From NCBI GenBank assembly GCA_964017235.1, contig OZ024931.1, positions 107,154,221-107,218,220 on the forward strand: a stretch of DNA of 64,000 bases, given 5' to 3'. The DNA is from Sabellastarte sp. h YS-2021 (taxonomy: Eukaryota > Annelida > Polychaeta > Sabellida > Sabellidae). Shown here in pieces: positions 1 to 12,000 of this stretch; within the stretch, counting starts at the first letter, position 1, and every line of letters starts with the position of its first letter. Below the pieces are notes generated by a model. It was given only the letters and a program-made list of their open reading frames with translations, had not been told where the DNA came from and did not search any database. The position numbers and the translations under genes are program-made.

Positions 1-1
1 G

Positions 2-3000
2 TCCTTGCCAGTTGTCACCGAAAAGCAGGAGTGCACAGTGATAGCTGACATACTGCATTGGGTTCCAGACGAAAGAAACCATGCAACTTTTACCTTTGTT
101 GACCTAGGCGGTCATGTTTCCTACAGGCACTCAGGTCATTTCTTTTACATCAATTCAAGCAACAACATCTCTTTATTTTTTCATGATATAACATCACCAA
201 GCATGGATGACTTCTTTTGGTGGTTCCACTCCGGATTGACAAAGGCTCCAAAAAGTCAAGTAGTGATTGTCCTCACAAAGATTGACATGATAATGGATGA
301 AGATGAGAAGGAGCAAAAAATTGATGAGTTTAAGAAGAGGATTGACGATTTCTTAAAAAAGGTTTTGTCATTACAGTATCATATAATTGTCGACCTTAAA
401 ATTAATATATTAACTTGAATATATGCTAATTAACACAATTTATTTTTATTATGGAGATAACACACTCTTACCTTTATGTTTTGTTGACTAGAGTCTCAGC
501 CTTCCCCAAAAATATAAAATTGTGTTTCTCATCACCATTGCTAGAAAATGAGTTTTCAAGTAAACTCGAATCCTTAAATTATTGGCAGCTACACACATTG
601 AAACTTACAAGAATTAAATTTCCTAAATTTTTGTTTACCATGTTGCCTTTTCGTGAAAATATAAAATTGCATTTTATTTCATGAATGATATATGATAGAG
701 TGTTTTTCACTGCATTTTGGATGTATATAGTATTAGCAAATTTATAATGAAACTTACAAAAATTCTATTTTTTTTCTTAGACTTTCGAGGCCATCTTAGA
801 GTTTTAAGGAAAACTCAAAATTGTGTTTATCTCGTAAATGGTTTAAGATTTTAAATGTCTCAATCAAATTTGTTATGTAGAATTGGATTTAGCAGTTATA
901 CTCTTTCATCACAGAGTAGACAATAGACATGATAATGTTCTTTCTTTGATACCACGCTATTCTTCTTCCATTGTTCCACTTGCTGTGGTTAAATCCTCCA
1001 AAATCACAGATAGGGTCTTTTTGTTTACGTGACAAGAGCAAAAGGTTTGCCAATTGCTATACAGAAATGATTACAGAATTCAAAAACCAATTTCTTATAC
1101 AAAACAATTAGGAGTGTTTTGAGAATTTTCATCAACAAAATTTGTAAATTTTTATTTTGTCTAAAATTATCCCAATATGCAAAATTCTCACATTACTAAG
1201 CTCAAATCATACAAATACTACATGAAGGTAGTCTTTACAATAGGACAAAGAATGAAACTGACCATATTATATTTTTTGGGGGGAAATATCCAAATTGTTG
1301 GCAAAAACATTTTTAGGCAATCTCTAACATTTATTTTACATTCAGTTATTGTAAGTGTCTCAACTAAACTATTCCTATATTTATATGAAAGTTTCGTGCT
1401 TCAAGAGCATTTCAGTAAAGAATTGGTGTCTCTAGGGTAAATATTTGCAAAAATATGGCTCCAAGCTTACCCCTACCCCCAACACAAAAAGCGTGAAATA
1501 TACCTAGAAGTGTCAAATATGTTAAAATACCTGCTTTTGTAACTTTTACTTTCACACTTTATTTAAAAATGACTATCAATATTTAAGGTGTATATGATGA
1601 CCTAAAAAGCAATTTTTTTAATTACTATTTTTTAGTATTTTTGAATAAAGTCTTTTTAATGAAGCAACCAGTAAAATAAGTCAACACACTTATTTATTTG
1701 GAAAAATTTGGATATTTTTCATCAAATATCACAATATAGACAAGTTCCATAGTATTTGAATCACTTGAGCTTATAATCGAATTAAAATTTGGCATTTTTA
1801 GATAATTTTAGCCTAACCGAACAATTCACTAATTTTGTTAAATTTCAGGGTGGGCACCTGAAATTTCTCAAAATGCTCCAAATGGATTTTTGTAAAAAGT
1901 TTTTTTTTTCAATTCTGTGCACATATTGTCTACACCTAAAACCAAGCTTTTACTCATTTCAAGTACCGGGGTAAATAAAAATACCTATCTGGACCACACT
2001 TTCTTTCTGCTTTGTTTTCTTTTGAAAGATTTAGATTTATTTGTTGTTTTATGTCGCATTCAACAGCCAGGGTCATATTGCGACGGGTAGTTTACAGGTG
2101 GAGGAAACCAGTGCATACTGCACTGTAAACCACCGGGCATCGGCAAGTAACTACCAACTTTCCAACATGAAGCGCCCGGCCCGAGCTTCGAACCAATGGC
2201 CTCAGAAGAGACACAATCAATCTCAGCCATATTTTACAAGTTGGCTTTTACCAGTTGTACTCTTTCACAGCATTCACAGGGTAGACCTTACACATGATTA
2301 TGTGTTTTATTTTCATCCCATTGTATTATTTCTAAGTTGGATCTACTTATAATAGATTTCATTATAATTATGGCATGCTGAAAATGAGTCCCACAGAAAA
2401 TACTCAATCAACACATGTGGCATGAATAATAGTCCATTGAGGGATTTATTTGCAATGAATCAGTCCAATTTAGTTTTTTTCCGACTGACAATCACTCTCT
2501 TAAATTAAATCATAGTAGCTAAGGGGTTAGACACAACACTTTTAAATAATAAGAACCATCACTCTTAATCATTTGAAACTCATACTTAAATACATCAAAT
2601 GGATTCATTATGTTTATTTATTGTAAACTAAGTAAATAGTAGCCTATCTTATATTTCTAATGGATCATCTAGGTATTGTTTCTAGTATTGTCAGGGTGTT
2701 GTTTATACCCATGGTGTTCCCGATGGGCGGGCAGGTGGGTGGGTGGGTGGCGGGAAAAGTTTGTTCGGGCTGTAACTCGGAAACTGTAAGGTGTAGGAAG
2801 TTGATACTTGGTAGGGACATTGGCTGGGGGTGTAGGTGTGCAACGTCATGATGTGACCTTGATTTGACCTTTGACCTTGCTGCAGTGATCTTGACCTATA
2901 AAATCTTGTCTGGGCTATATCTTGGAAACTGTAAGGTGTAGAAAGGTGATATTTGGTAAGGATATTGGTTGGGTATTGTAGGTGCGCTACATCATGGTGT

Positions 3001-6000
3001 GACCTTGATTTGAACTTTGTCCTTGCTGTAGTGACCTTGACCTATAAAATCTAGTCCGGGCTATATCTCAGAAACTCTAAGGTGTATGAAGTTGATACTT
3101 AATAGGGATATTGGTTGGGGCTGTAGGTGTGCATCATCATAGTGTAGTCTTGATTTGACCTATGACCTAGTCGTAGTGACCATGAGTTTTAAAATCTTGG
3201 CTGGGCTATTTATTCGATTTAGTAAGGTGCAGAAGGTTGACACTTGGTAGGGACATTAGTTAGGGGGTGTAGGTGTGCATCATGGTGTGACCTTTAACTA
3301 TGGCTCTGCCAAAGTGTGTTCACCTGCAAGATTTGAGACATATTTCTTTTATGACAAAGATATATTGATTGCTGCAACTGATTAGAATATGTAGTTTTGT
3401 ATAATTGTGCTATTTCCATTGACAGCTAAACTCCAATTAATAAAATTTACAGCTTTGTAATTTTTAGTTAACTGATTAATGCTGTCATCTTGCTATTGAA
3501 ATGTCTTGATTTAATACTTTATCTTTAAATACCTTTTCTTTCTTACCTAAACATTATTTGTAGCTTTATATAACTGACACTGCTTTTTACTGTTTCACTA
3601 CTTCTATATTTCATGGTGTTGAAAATTATTTCCCCAGTCTGTGGGGTACGGACATCTCTGACACTATTTTTATTTTGTTATTTTTATTGTGATTTTACAT
3701 AAACTGTAAATCTATGAAGGCCTCTTTAGAGTAAGAAGTAACATGTTATCAGAAAGTGTTACCTTTAATAATGATAATAGTAATATAAAAAACTCATAAA
3801 TATGTACTTCTGTTTATTAAAATTACCAAGGACGCCATGTTTTTGGTGGTGTGCATTTGTTTGTGGTCTGCCATTTTGCAAAATAAAATAATACGTTATG
3901 GATTGATTTTAAGGAATTTTTCAGGAAATGTCAACAATTATACAAGAAATAGATGATTAAATTTTCTTGGTAACCCTGATCACCATCTGTTTCCAGGAAT
4001 TTGTTAAGAATCGTTTATCATGATAAATGATATTCCTTTTGTCAGTAATGATTATTTATTGTTGGTTAAATACTAAAAAATATCCAGTGTCCATCTGGTA
4101 CACTACAAAAGAAAATATCATGATAAGACCATTTTAGAGTAGATGTGTAATTACCTACAATAGAAATCGTCGAATTGCTTGGAAAAAATACAGGACAATC
4201 CCACAATAGTGTCTTTTATGTAAATTTAATGCACATCCTAGCAAAATTCCAGATACTATGAGCCAGAACAGCCAAAAATAAAACCTGCTTGTTGCAGGTC
4301 ATTATCCCTGACTGCTGTTATAGTATGATTATATTATTTTTTAGGAAATTCATCGAGTTTCCAGAACAGTTCAGAGAATGAAGAAAACTGGAAAGACATC
4401 TCCAAGACTCGACAGATTTGTCTCAATACAAGAGAATTACTGCAGGCTCAGAGACAACATAGCCTCCATCATATTTCCTATATCATGCAAACCAGGTTTT
4501 CATAACACCATTGAAAGTCTGAAGAAGCATCTGGTGAAAATAGCACAAAATCCTGATACAAAAGTGGAACTTAAAGAAGAAATTTGTGAATTATATCTGA
4601 AGATAGGTATGTTGGGTATTCAGGAGCCTCAAGAGGGAGCTTCAGCTGGTCCTAGTATGTCACCAAAACATGAAGAATCACAAAATCATGAAAGTGATGT
4701 TCAAATAAGGACGACGGAGTTCCTTGATCTTGGAACTGTTATTCACTATTTCAAAGAAATAATGGAATCTAAAGGCCTTCCCACTGATGATATCAGGAAG
4801 AAAACACAGCAAGCATTAGAAAAGTTGCATAGTCATGGTCTTATCACGTATTATCTAGGGGTGCCCATATTAGAAGATATTGTATTTAACAATATTACAT
4901 CACTTATAAAATTGTTAGAAACTGTTTTTCATCACAATATTCAGGAATTCTTGAGATTTGAAACTCTCCCTCCGGATGTAGCTGTCAACTTGTTTGATGA
5001 CAATCACACTACATTCAATGCTCATGTGAAAAACCTAGAACAAAATGGGATAATGTCATCACAGTTGCTGAGTGCCCTTTTGCAAAAAAGCAAATGCCAG
5101 ATTAAAGAAGAAGCAGTAATACGTCTACTTGAACAGTTAGAAGTCGGTTTTGCCTATGTACCTGATAATTCCGACACAGAGAATGTATTCATCCCATTCT
5201 TTGTAGAGAAGGCGATACCAGAAGATGAGCTCCATCACAAAAAAGCTGAAATGCTCAAAACCGGACCAAAACGGTTAAGTTTAAAAGGCAAAATGCGAGC
5301 AGAAATGTCACCTACCTTCTTCCACTTTCTGATTGTGAGAATGTACAAAGAAATTCACCATGTCAAAGCCCAGTTCAAGAAGACAAAAGGATGGAGCAAT
5401 TGCTTCTTTGCTGAACTGGCAGAAAACACAACAAAGCTAATGTTTCTGCTGAATGAAAATAGTGAAGTAGAGTTCTTCTTCCAAGCTGACATAGGAACTG
5501 TCACCCAACACAGGGCGCTGTTTAATTGGCTGGGCATCACTTTCCAAGAGCAAGAAAAGCTGACTGAAATTTGGTGGCTTGGACTTGTATTTGATGTGAT
5601 CCTGATTTGTACCATCTGCAAATGGCTTAGTCAGGATGGTGAATGTGTTATCCCACTTGAAGATGTCATTAGAGATGATTCACCATATGATAAAGTGAAA
5701 TGTCATTCAGAAAAATGGCTTCCCAGGGGTATGATGTTACCCCTTTCAAAAGGTACTTCATTTATTTCATACATGGTATTTTCTCCGATTGTATGTCTAT
5801 TTAAAATATACCCGTCTAAGAGTCCCAGACAGCGTTAGTTATAAAAGTACTTTTAATATAAATTACACATCAAGTCATTTGATACATTTTCTATAGTTAA
5901 ACCCAGATAAATACAATATGTGCATGTTATATGTAAGCCTTTTTGCCATTTGTGCCAAAAACATTTGAAGAAACTATTCGTGCAAAATAGTTAGAAGATC

Positions 6001-7357
6001 TTTATGTATGAGTGGTTAACATTTGTTGTTATGTATGAGACTTATTCTTTCACGGAACCAATAATTTCACTTACAGATGAAGAAACGGCAAAAAGACAAC
6101 TACAAGAACTCCATGATTACTTGGCCACTAACTTTACTGACCAGGTAATGAAAAAAAACAATATATGATAACATCAAAATAAGTGTCAGAGAAGAGGACT
6201 GTGGTAAAGTTTTAACTAGCTCGTGACTTGATAAAGTTCAGCATCATATGGTGGTTAATTGATATCTTTCAAAAAATAAATGAGTATCTTTGAAAGATAT
6301 AGCCAAATTCCTAAAACTCTGCACAGCAAATGTCCTTATGGAGAAACATCACATCTAATTTCCCATATATTATAATCGTTTAACTGTATAAACATAATTA
6401 AAAACTTCTTATTTTAAAATGACACTGAACTGAGAATTTAAAGTTGCTATTAACGAACAATACTTGTTTTATCATTCCAAAAATATGCCAGAAACATAGC
6501 TAAAATGAATGACTTTCATCACACATATAATGTGCAGAGCCAACAAGATTTATACAGTCAACATATATCATTCAACCTATGAAGTTGTACAACATCTACA
6601 ATTTACTTTTCCAGATGCAACATGAAGAGTCTCCGAGCAAACCGCAGTATGGTACTCCAGCAACAGAAGAATCACTGCAAAAGGTGTTTTTATTTAAACA
6701 TTTTCACACAGTAACACACACAAAATGAGAAAGTTAAAAAATGACAAAGTACAGTGTAATATAAAGCAAATATGAAAAAAACACTTTTTTTTGTAAAAGT
6801 AATATTCTCCAAATTTCATGTGAAAAGTGGACCATAAAAGTAAACATGATTTATAAGCCAATAAATTTCAAGTGATTTGCTTTTGTTAGCCACGTTTACT
6901 TAACCACAAACCCAGGTTTAGCTTCATTTACTTTCTCTTTTCTTGTTGATCTTAATATATGCAACAAAAATTGCATTATTATTGTTATCTGTAATTTCAG
7001 GTTCGTGCTTTAGTTGAGCAGACCATTATTCTTAAAAGTAATGATGCAAGTGATTTGTGCTACGAATGCACAAATCCTGTGCTCTCTAAATTGAAGATAG
7101 AACTTGACGACAACTTGAAAGTCTCCAGAGAGATGCTGGACAAGTTTGTTTCTGGAGAGGTCATTTCAAAGGGTGACAAGAGCAAAATTCTGCGAGATGA
7201 CACACCCAAAGGACAAGCAAAACGCCTATTACTCCAGATGGACAGTCATGGAGACAAAGCTGTGAAGATCCTTATTGATTTCTTAGAATCGTCAGATAAC
7301 AGATTTGACAATCAGATGGGACATATCTTGGCAGCTGAACTGGCAAAAAGGCAGTAG
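2..7357 (+). CDS. ROCO-family GTPase with C-terminal CARD-like domain, 5' end outside window
   Basis: Exons read as 2-361, 4345-5728, 6077-6144, 6615-6683 and 7001-7357 (stop TAG). All introns are GT-AG and the phases match (0, 1, 0, 0), giving 2238 in-frame bases, 745 residues. Exon 1 carries a Ras-like core: the G3 motif DLGGH (bases 101-115) and the G4 motif TKID (275-286) after a hydrophobic strand. G1 and G2 must lie upstream of the window. Exon 2 resembles a COR domain, and the last exon resembles a CARD. ROCO proteins use Roc-COR as a GTP-dependent dimerising switch; with a death-fold end, a role in apoptosis or innate-immune signalling is inferred. Leucine-rich repeats or other N-terminal domains cannot be seen. 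No frameshift or internal stop is present. Expression is not shown, so it could be an unexpressed copy. Confidence 0.82.
2038..2215 (-). repeat. tRNA-derived SINE, head truncated
   Basis: Read on the minus strand, the segment has a degraded box-B-like GGTTCGAA and then the SINE body seen at 21.7, 23.0 and 32.4 kb: a 'GTTTACAGTGCAG' core, the TGCACTGGTTTCCTCC stretch, a CTACCCGTCGCAATATGACC stretch and a tail with GAATGCGACATAAAA. No clear target duplication remains, consistent with an old insertion. Confidence 0.75.
2735..3300 (+). repeat. Tandem repeat of about 150 bp rich in TGACCT/AGGTCA half-sites
   Basis: Nearly four diverged units each contain 'CGGGCTGTAACTCGGAAACT', 'AAGGTGTAGGAAGTTGAT', 'TTGGTAGGGACATTGG' and a cluster of TGACCT hexamers. 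The first unit carries TGACCTTTGACCT at 2865-2877, a perfect direct repeat with one-base spacing. Related blocks lie in the opposite orientation at 19995-20115, 20620-20775 and 58420-58740. The block is preceded by GGTGGGTGGGTGGGTGG. Non-coding. Confidence 0.8.
4345..5728 (+). CDS. COR-domain exon of the ROCO gene
   Basis: A single large exon of 461 codons follows the acceptor TTTTTTAG at 4337-4344; the donor is GTATGA at 5729. It opens in phase 0 directly after the Roc exon, so the ATG at 4378 is internal, not a start. An N-terminal basic stretch is followed by helical sequence, then a winged-helix-like segment with the LDLGTVIHYFKE and LHSHGLITYYLG motifs, close to the first COR subdomain of ROCO proteins. 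The later hydrophobic strand-rich half is consistent with the dimerising second half of COR. Reading continues open to 5838, beyond the proposed donor, so an alternative transcript retaining this region would end in a short hydrophobic tail. The choice of donor rests on phase agreement with the next exon. Confidence 0.75.
7001..7357 (+). CDS. Terminal exon encoding a CARD-like death fold
   Basis: The exon follows the acceptor GTAATTTCAG and reads 118 codons to TAG. Residues run as amphipathic helices with the CARD-like order: a hydrophobic helix ending near VSREMLDKFV, a turn with a 'GEVISKGDKSKI' type segment, a basic stretch, the helix RLLLQMDSHGDKAVKILID (positions about 7214-7275), and a last helix ending in AAELAKRQ. 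The 'LL..L...G..A...F...L' spacing is typical of CARDs that bind other CARDs in signalling platforms. Death-effector or DEATH folds are the alternatives. Two short exons (6077-6144 and 6615-6683) give a Glu/Gln/Ser-rich linker between COR and this domain. Confidence 0.68.
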   Translation, partial: VRALVEQTIILKSNDASDLCYECTNPVLSKLKIELDDNLKVSREMLDKFVSGEVISKGDKSKILRDDTPKGQAKRLLLQMDSHGDKAVKILIDFLESSDNRFDNQMGHILAAELAKRQ

Positions 7358-7784
7358 TGGGAAATACAATGAGAGACTGTTATCAGTTGAGACAAGGATA
7401 AGTTCAGCTTAGTTATTGATTTTAGCATGCATAATTGCAGAGATACACAAACTATGTATTCTTATGTACAGAAGTCCAGTGTGTTTGTTAAATTGTGCCT
7501 GGACATTATAATTTACTGTTGATAATGTTTATTTTTGTGTAAAGGTTGAGACAAGGTTGGTTGTTTTGTGGAGAAACAGCAAATATGTATCATACTTTGA
7601 CCATTGATTTACAAATCACAATATATTGTTTGTAGCATCACAAACAGGAAATTTTACACTTTTTCAAAAGCTTTTGTCTTTTTCATTTTTTTTTTGTATG
7701 AGTGTTTTGTGAATGGTGTATTTTGTATCCTAAGTTACACATTTTTCAACATAAGACTGACAAACCTAATGATTTAGACTAGTA

Positions 7785-7790
7785 AATAAA
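7785..7790 (+). terminator. Candidate polyadenylation signal of the ROCO gene
   Basis: AATAAA lies 428 bases after the stop codon and is followed by T-rich sequence (TACTTTTTATTG). It is a canonical hexamer in a plausible place, but the DNA is AT-rich, so a chance hit is possible. Confidence 0.35.
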
Positions 7791-8014
7791 TACTTTTTAT
7801 TGTTCTCTTCTTTTAAGACAGCCATTATTAGTGTCCTGGAGAGAGATTATGAAATGCATCCTGTTTGAGTGTGCATGCATCCGTGCATCTGTTAGTGTCA
7901 CACATATTTCTCTAAAACTACCAACATTTTCTGTATAAGTGAGCAATTGCTATTTCCTTAATTTTAGCTAGATTATTACAAGAGTAAAAGTCTAATGTCT
8001 TAGAAAGTACTCCA

Positions 8015-8480
8015 CTTAACCTATTCGTTTCTGGACGTTATTCATCTACTTTTGGGTCAGCAAAAACTTAGTAAGATTGAAGACCTTAGCTCATTGCACC
8101 GCTAAGCAATAGCTTCTTAGAGGTTCTCACTGTCGAGTAAATCACTTGTTACTTGAAAACTGCCGCATTTAGAGTATTTTGTTAAAATATGTTATTCACC
8201 TACTTTTAAATAAGCTACATCATAGTAAATTGAAGACCTGTGGTTCATTACATATCTGAGCAATAGTTATTTGAGATTCTCACTGTGGAGTAATCACTTG
8301 TAACTTTACAACTATTGCAATCAGAATGTTTTATAAACATATGTTGTTCATCTTCTATTGGTTCAGCTATAATATAGTAACATTGCACACCTGTAGTTTA
8401 TTGCATAGCTGAGCAGTAGCTACTTTGAAATGATCATTGTTGAGTAAATCACTTGTATCTCATTTATTGCTGGTTCTAGA
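8015..8480 (-). repeat. Three degenerate copies of the 155-bp satellite
   Basis: Read on the minus strand, the block repeats about every 150-160 bases with 'GTAGGTGAATAACATAT', a TTGCTCAG step and a gt(t/c)TTCAAGT-type segment. This is the same unit as the array at 61.6-62.6 kb, in opposite orientation. It suggests an older insertion of the element family described at 58.4-63.6 kb. Confidence 0.65.
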
Positions 8481-8484
8481 GCAT

Positions 8485-8880
8485 TGAAATGTAAAAGCAA
8501 CCTATGGGAAAATCATGTCGCCTGAAACATTAGCAAGTATGAAATTTGACCTGTGACCACTACTTCAGGGTCAAGAGGGGTCATCCCACTAAAGAGGCCT
8601 GATATCTCCCTTATTATTTGTTCCAGAGTTTGGAAAGGTGAAAACGCCCTATAGGAAATGATATCCTGCGAATCTTTTGCAAGTGTTAAATTTGATCTTT
8701 GACCCCTGCTTCAAAGCTCACTTTGGTGTTCATATTGAAAAGGCCTTTTATCCCTCTTATTATTGCTCCATAGGCTTTGAACCCTGTTTCATGGTCAGGC
8801 TACCTACATTTTTACTTAATACATTGCAGTGGATGAACACCACGGCAGTTATCTTGTTTCAAAAGGGTAAACTTTAGGTT
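8485..8880. repeat. Dispersed repeat, two internal copies, also at 37.6 kb
   Basis: Two diverged halves (about 8485-8630 and 8631-8790) share 'AAATTTGA(C/T)CT(G/T)TGACC' and '(G/A)AGGCCT..TATC(T/C)C(C/T)CTTATTAT'. The right part (8735-8870) matches 37690-37830 along its length, including an 'AAAAGGCCTTTTATC'-like start, the 'TTGCTCC/CTGCTCC' step and the 'TTGTTTCA/TTGTTTTGA' end. No coding motif was seen. Confidence 0.6.
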
Positions 8881-9029
8881 GAGTTAAGGGAATAATTTCT
8901 ACACGACTTTTCCATTGAAACTTAATTTGAAATATATTACATGAAGCATGAATGTATTGTTATTTATACTGATTTCGGGTATGTGGTTGAGATTATGCCC
9001 AAAATACTAAAAAAAGCAGGTATATGGGT

Positions 9030-12000
9030 AAAGTTACGATATCTTCTGTTATGGCGGAAGTTTGTACTCTAGGATTGATTTCTAGTTAATTATGCATCAC
9101 ATTTGAAGTAAATAATCTTCAGCAACATTGTGTAATATGTGTGGTAATATGTGGTGAATAATATTTGTATCATGGATCATGCACTCTGCATTTTGTGAAA
9201 ATTTTCAGTAAGATGTGAAGTCTGCAAATTCGATTTAATCAGTTTCTAGATATGAGGTTTTTGCATATAATTTTCATATTCATCATATCTTAATAATTAC
9301 CAAGTGTTTAGGGCTTTGTTTGTATATATTCTTATAGTTATTCTTGATTACTGATTTTGCAGTGTGTATCATATTCTACTAAGATATAGATCAAGTGTTG
9401 ATTGAATAGAGTTTCGTTGTTGTTATTTTGATTAAATGAAAAGCTGAAAGAAGCAGAACTTAGATATAAAATAGGCAGTTAAATAAAAATGTGAGTGATA
9501 TTTTATGGCAAATATATCTATTATATTAGGAAGTTTACTTCAACCTCACATTTGAAGTAAAGAATGTTCAACAACATTTTGTAATAATGCTGTGGTAATA
9601 GGTGGTGTATAATATTTCTATCATAGAGCATGCACTCTGTATTTTGTGAAAATTTTCAGTGAAATGTGAAGTCTGAAAATTAGACTTAATCAGTGTCTGG
9701 AAATGGGCTTTTTGCATATAATTTTTATATTCATCGTATCTTAATCAAGTATTTAGTTTTTGTTTTTGCATATATTCTTATATTTATTCCCGAATACTAA
9801 TTTTGCAGTGTGTATTATACTCTACTAAGATATAGATCAAGTGCTGTAAAGTCTGATTAAATGGAGTTTCGTTGTTGTTATTTTGATCAAATGCAAAGCT
9901 GAAAGAAGCACAACTTAGATATGAAATAGACAGTTAAATAAAAATGCGAGTGATATCATTTGGTGATATTTTATGGGAAAATATTTTGGGAACAAAATGT
10001 ACACTATCCTAATTTTATCTGTTTGCATTTCATTGATTCTGTAAGACTGTAAAATAAATTGTTATTGTGACCTTGTCGGTGCTTTTCGATATAACAATTT
10101 TAATCATGATGTAATCAGCGATGCTTTGAGGAATAGCAATGAATAAAAGTTTGGATAAGTGAGGAATAATTTCTACATGAATTTTTCTGTAATACTCAAT
10201 TTGAAATATAATAGGAATACTTATCAAATGACACATGCAGAAAAAATATATCACACAATATTGCTAACAATATTATATGAGTGCAAAGGAAGGGTATTAT
10301 ATTATAAATTTTTTTCTACATGTATAATGGGGATTTTCAAAATTTTATTATCCACAATTTTGTAAGGTTTGTGCATTAAATAAATAAATATTTCAAGAGA
10401 AAATGTAAGAAATGCTGACATATATACAGGGGCAACAGTGAGTATAAAAACCTCAATATTTAACTTGTCATTTTTCAGTCATTTCTGTACAGATTTTACT
10501 CATAAAAATGAGCAGAAGCACTGTTAAAAGACCTTTCTAATGATAAAATACTTATTTGTATTTAAGTACTGGTATTTAGTTGAATTTACAATGTGGAAAT
10601 ACTTGGCTGCGATGGCAGAAGTTTGCACTCTGGGAGTGATTTCTAGTTAATTAGGTAGCATGTGCCATGTTTATGTTAGTATGTTTACTTTAGCCTCACA
10701 TTTGAAGTAAATAATGTTCAGCAACATTGTGTAATAATGCTATGGTAATAGGTGGTGTATAATATTTCTATCATAGAGCAAGCACTCTGTATTTTGTGAA
10801 AATTTTCAGTGAAATGTGAAGTCTGAAAATTAGACTTAATCAGTGTCTGGAAATGGGCTTTTTGCATATGATTTTTATATTCATCGTATCTTAATCAAGT
10901 ATTTAGTTTTTGTTTTTGCATATATTCTTATATTTATTCTTGATTACTAATTTTGTAGTGTGCATTTCATTGATTCTGTAAGACTGTAAAATAAATTGTT
11001 ATTGAGACCTTGTCAGTGCTTTTCGATATAACAATTTTAATCATGATGTAATCAGCGATGCTTTGAGGAACAGCAATGAATAAAAGTGTGGATAAGTGAG
11101 GAATAATTTCTACATGAATTTTTCTGTAATACTCAATTTGAAATATAATAGGAATACTTATCAAATGACACATGCAGAAAAAATATATCACACAATATTG
11201 CTAACAATATTATATGAGTGCAAAGGAAGGGTATTATATTATAAAATTTTTTCTACATGTATAATGGGGATTTTCAAAATTTTATTATCCACAATTTTGT
11301 AAGGTTTGTGCATTAAATAAATAAATATTTCAAGAGAAAATGTAAAAAATGCTGACATATATACAGGGGCAACAGTGAGTATAAAAACCTCAATATTTAA
11401 CTTGTCATTTTTCAGTCATTTCTGTACAGATTTTACTCATAAAAATGAGCAGAAGCACTGTTAAAAGACCTTTCTAATGATATAATACTTATTTGTATTT
11501 AAGTACTGGTATTTAGTTGAATTTACAATGTGGAAATACTTGGCTGCGATGGCAGAAGTTTGCACTCTGGGAGTGATTTCTAGTTAATTAGGTAGCATGT
11601 GCCATGTTTATGTTAGTATGTTTACTTTAGCCTCACATTTGAAGTAAATAATGTTCAGCAACATTGTGTAATAATGCTATGGTAATAGGTGGTGTATAAT
11701 ATTTCTATCATAGAGCAAGCACTCTGTATTTTGTGAAAATTTTCAGTGAAATGTGAAGTCTGAAAATTAGACTTAATCAGTGTCTGGAAATGGGCTTTTT
11801 GCATATAATTTTTATATTCATCGTATCTTAATCAAGTATTTAGTTTTTGTTTTTGCATATATTCTTATATTTATTCCCGAATACTAATTTTGCAGTGTGT
11901 ATTATACTCTACTAAGATATAGATCAAGTGCTGTAAAGTCTGATTAAATGGAGTTTCGTTGTTGTTATTTTGATCAAATGCAAAGCTGAAAGAAGCACAA

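Larger units (their letters stand above)
362..4344 (+). other. First visible intron of the ROCO gene
   Basis: It runs from GTTTTG at 362 to TTTTAG at 4344. Most of it is AT-rich with no recognisable coding content. It hosts an old reverse-strand SINE (about 2038-2215) and a tandem block rich in TGACCT motifs (2735-3300). The short open frames at 451, 1177, 1789 and 2660 lack family motifs. Confidence 0.6.

Noticed and set aside
5355-5621. Minus-strand 88-codon frame opposite the COR exon
   Set aside because: It is the antisense shadow of a strongly supported coding exon.
4378-5838. Single-exon gene starting at ATG 4378 and ending at 5838
   Set aside because: The frame is open upstream to a good acceptor at 4344 in phase with the Roc exon, and a donor at 5729 is in phase with the next exon.
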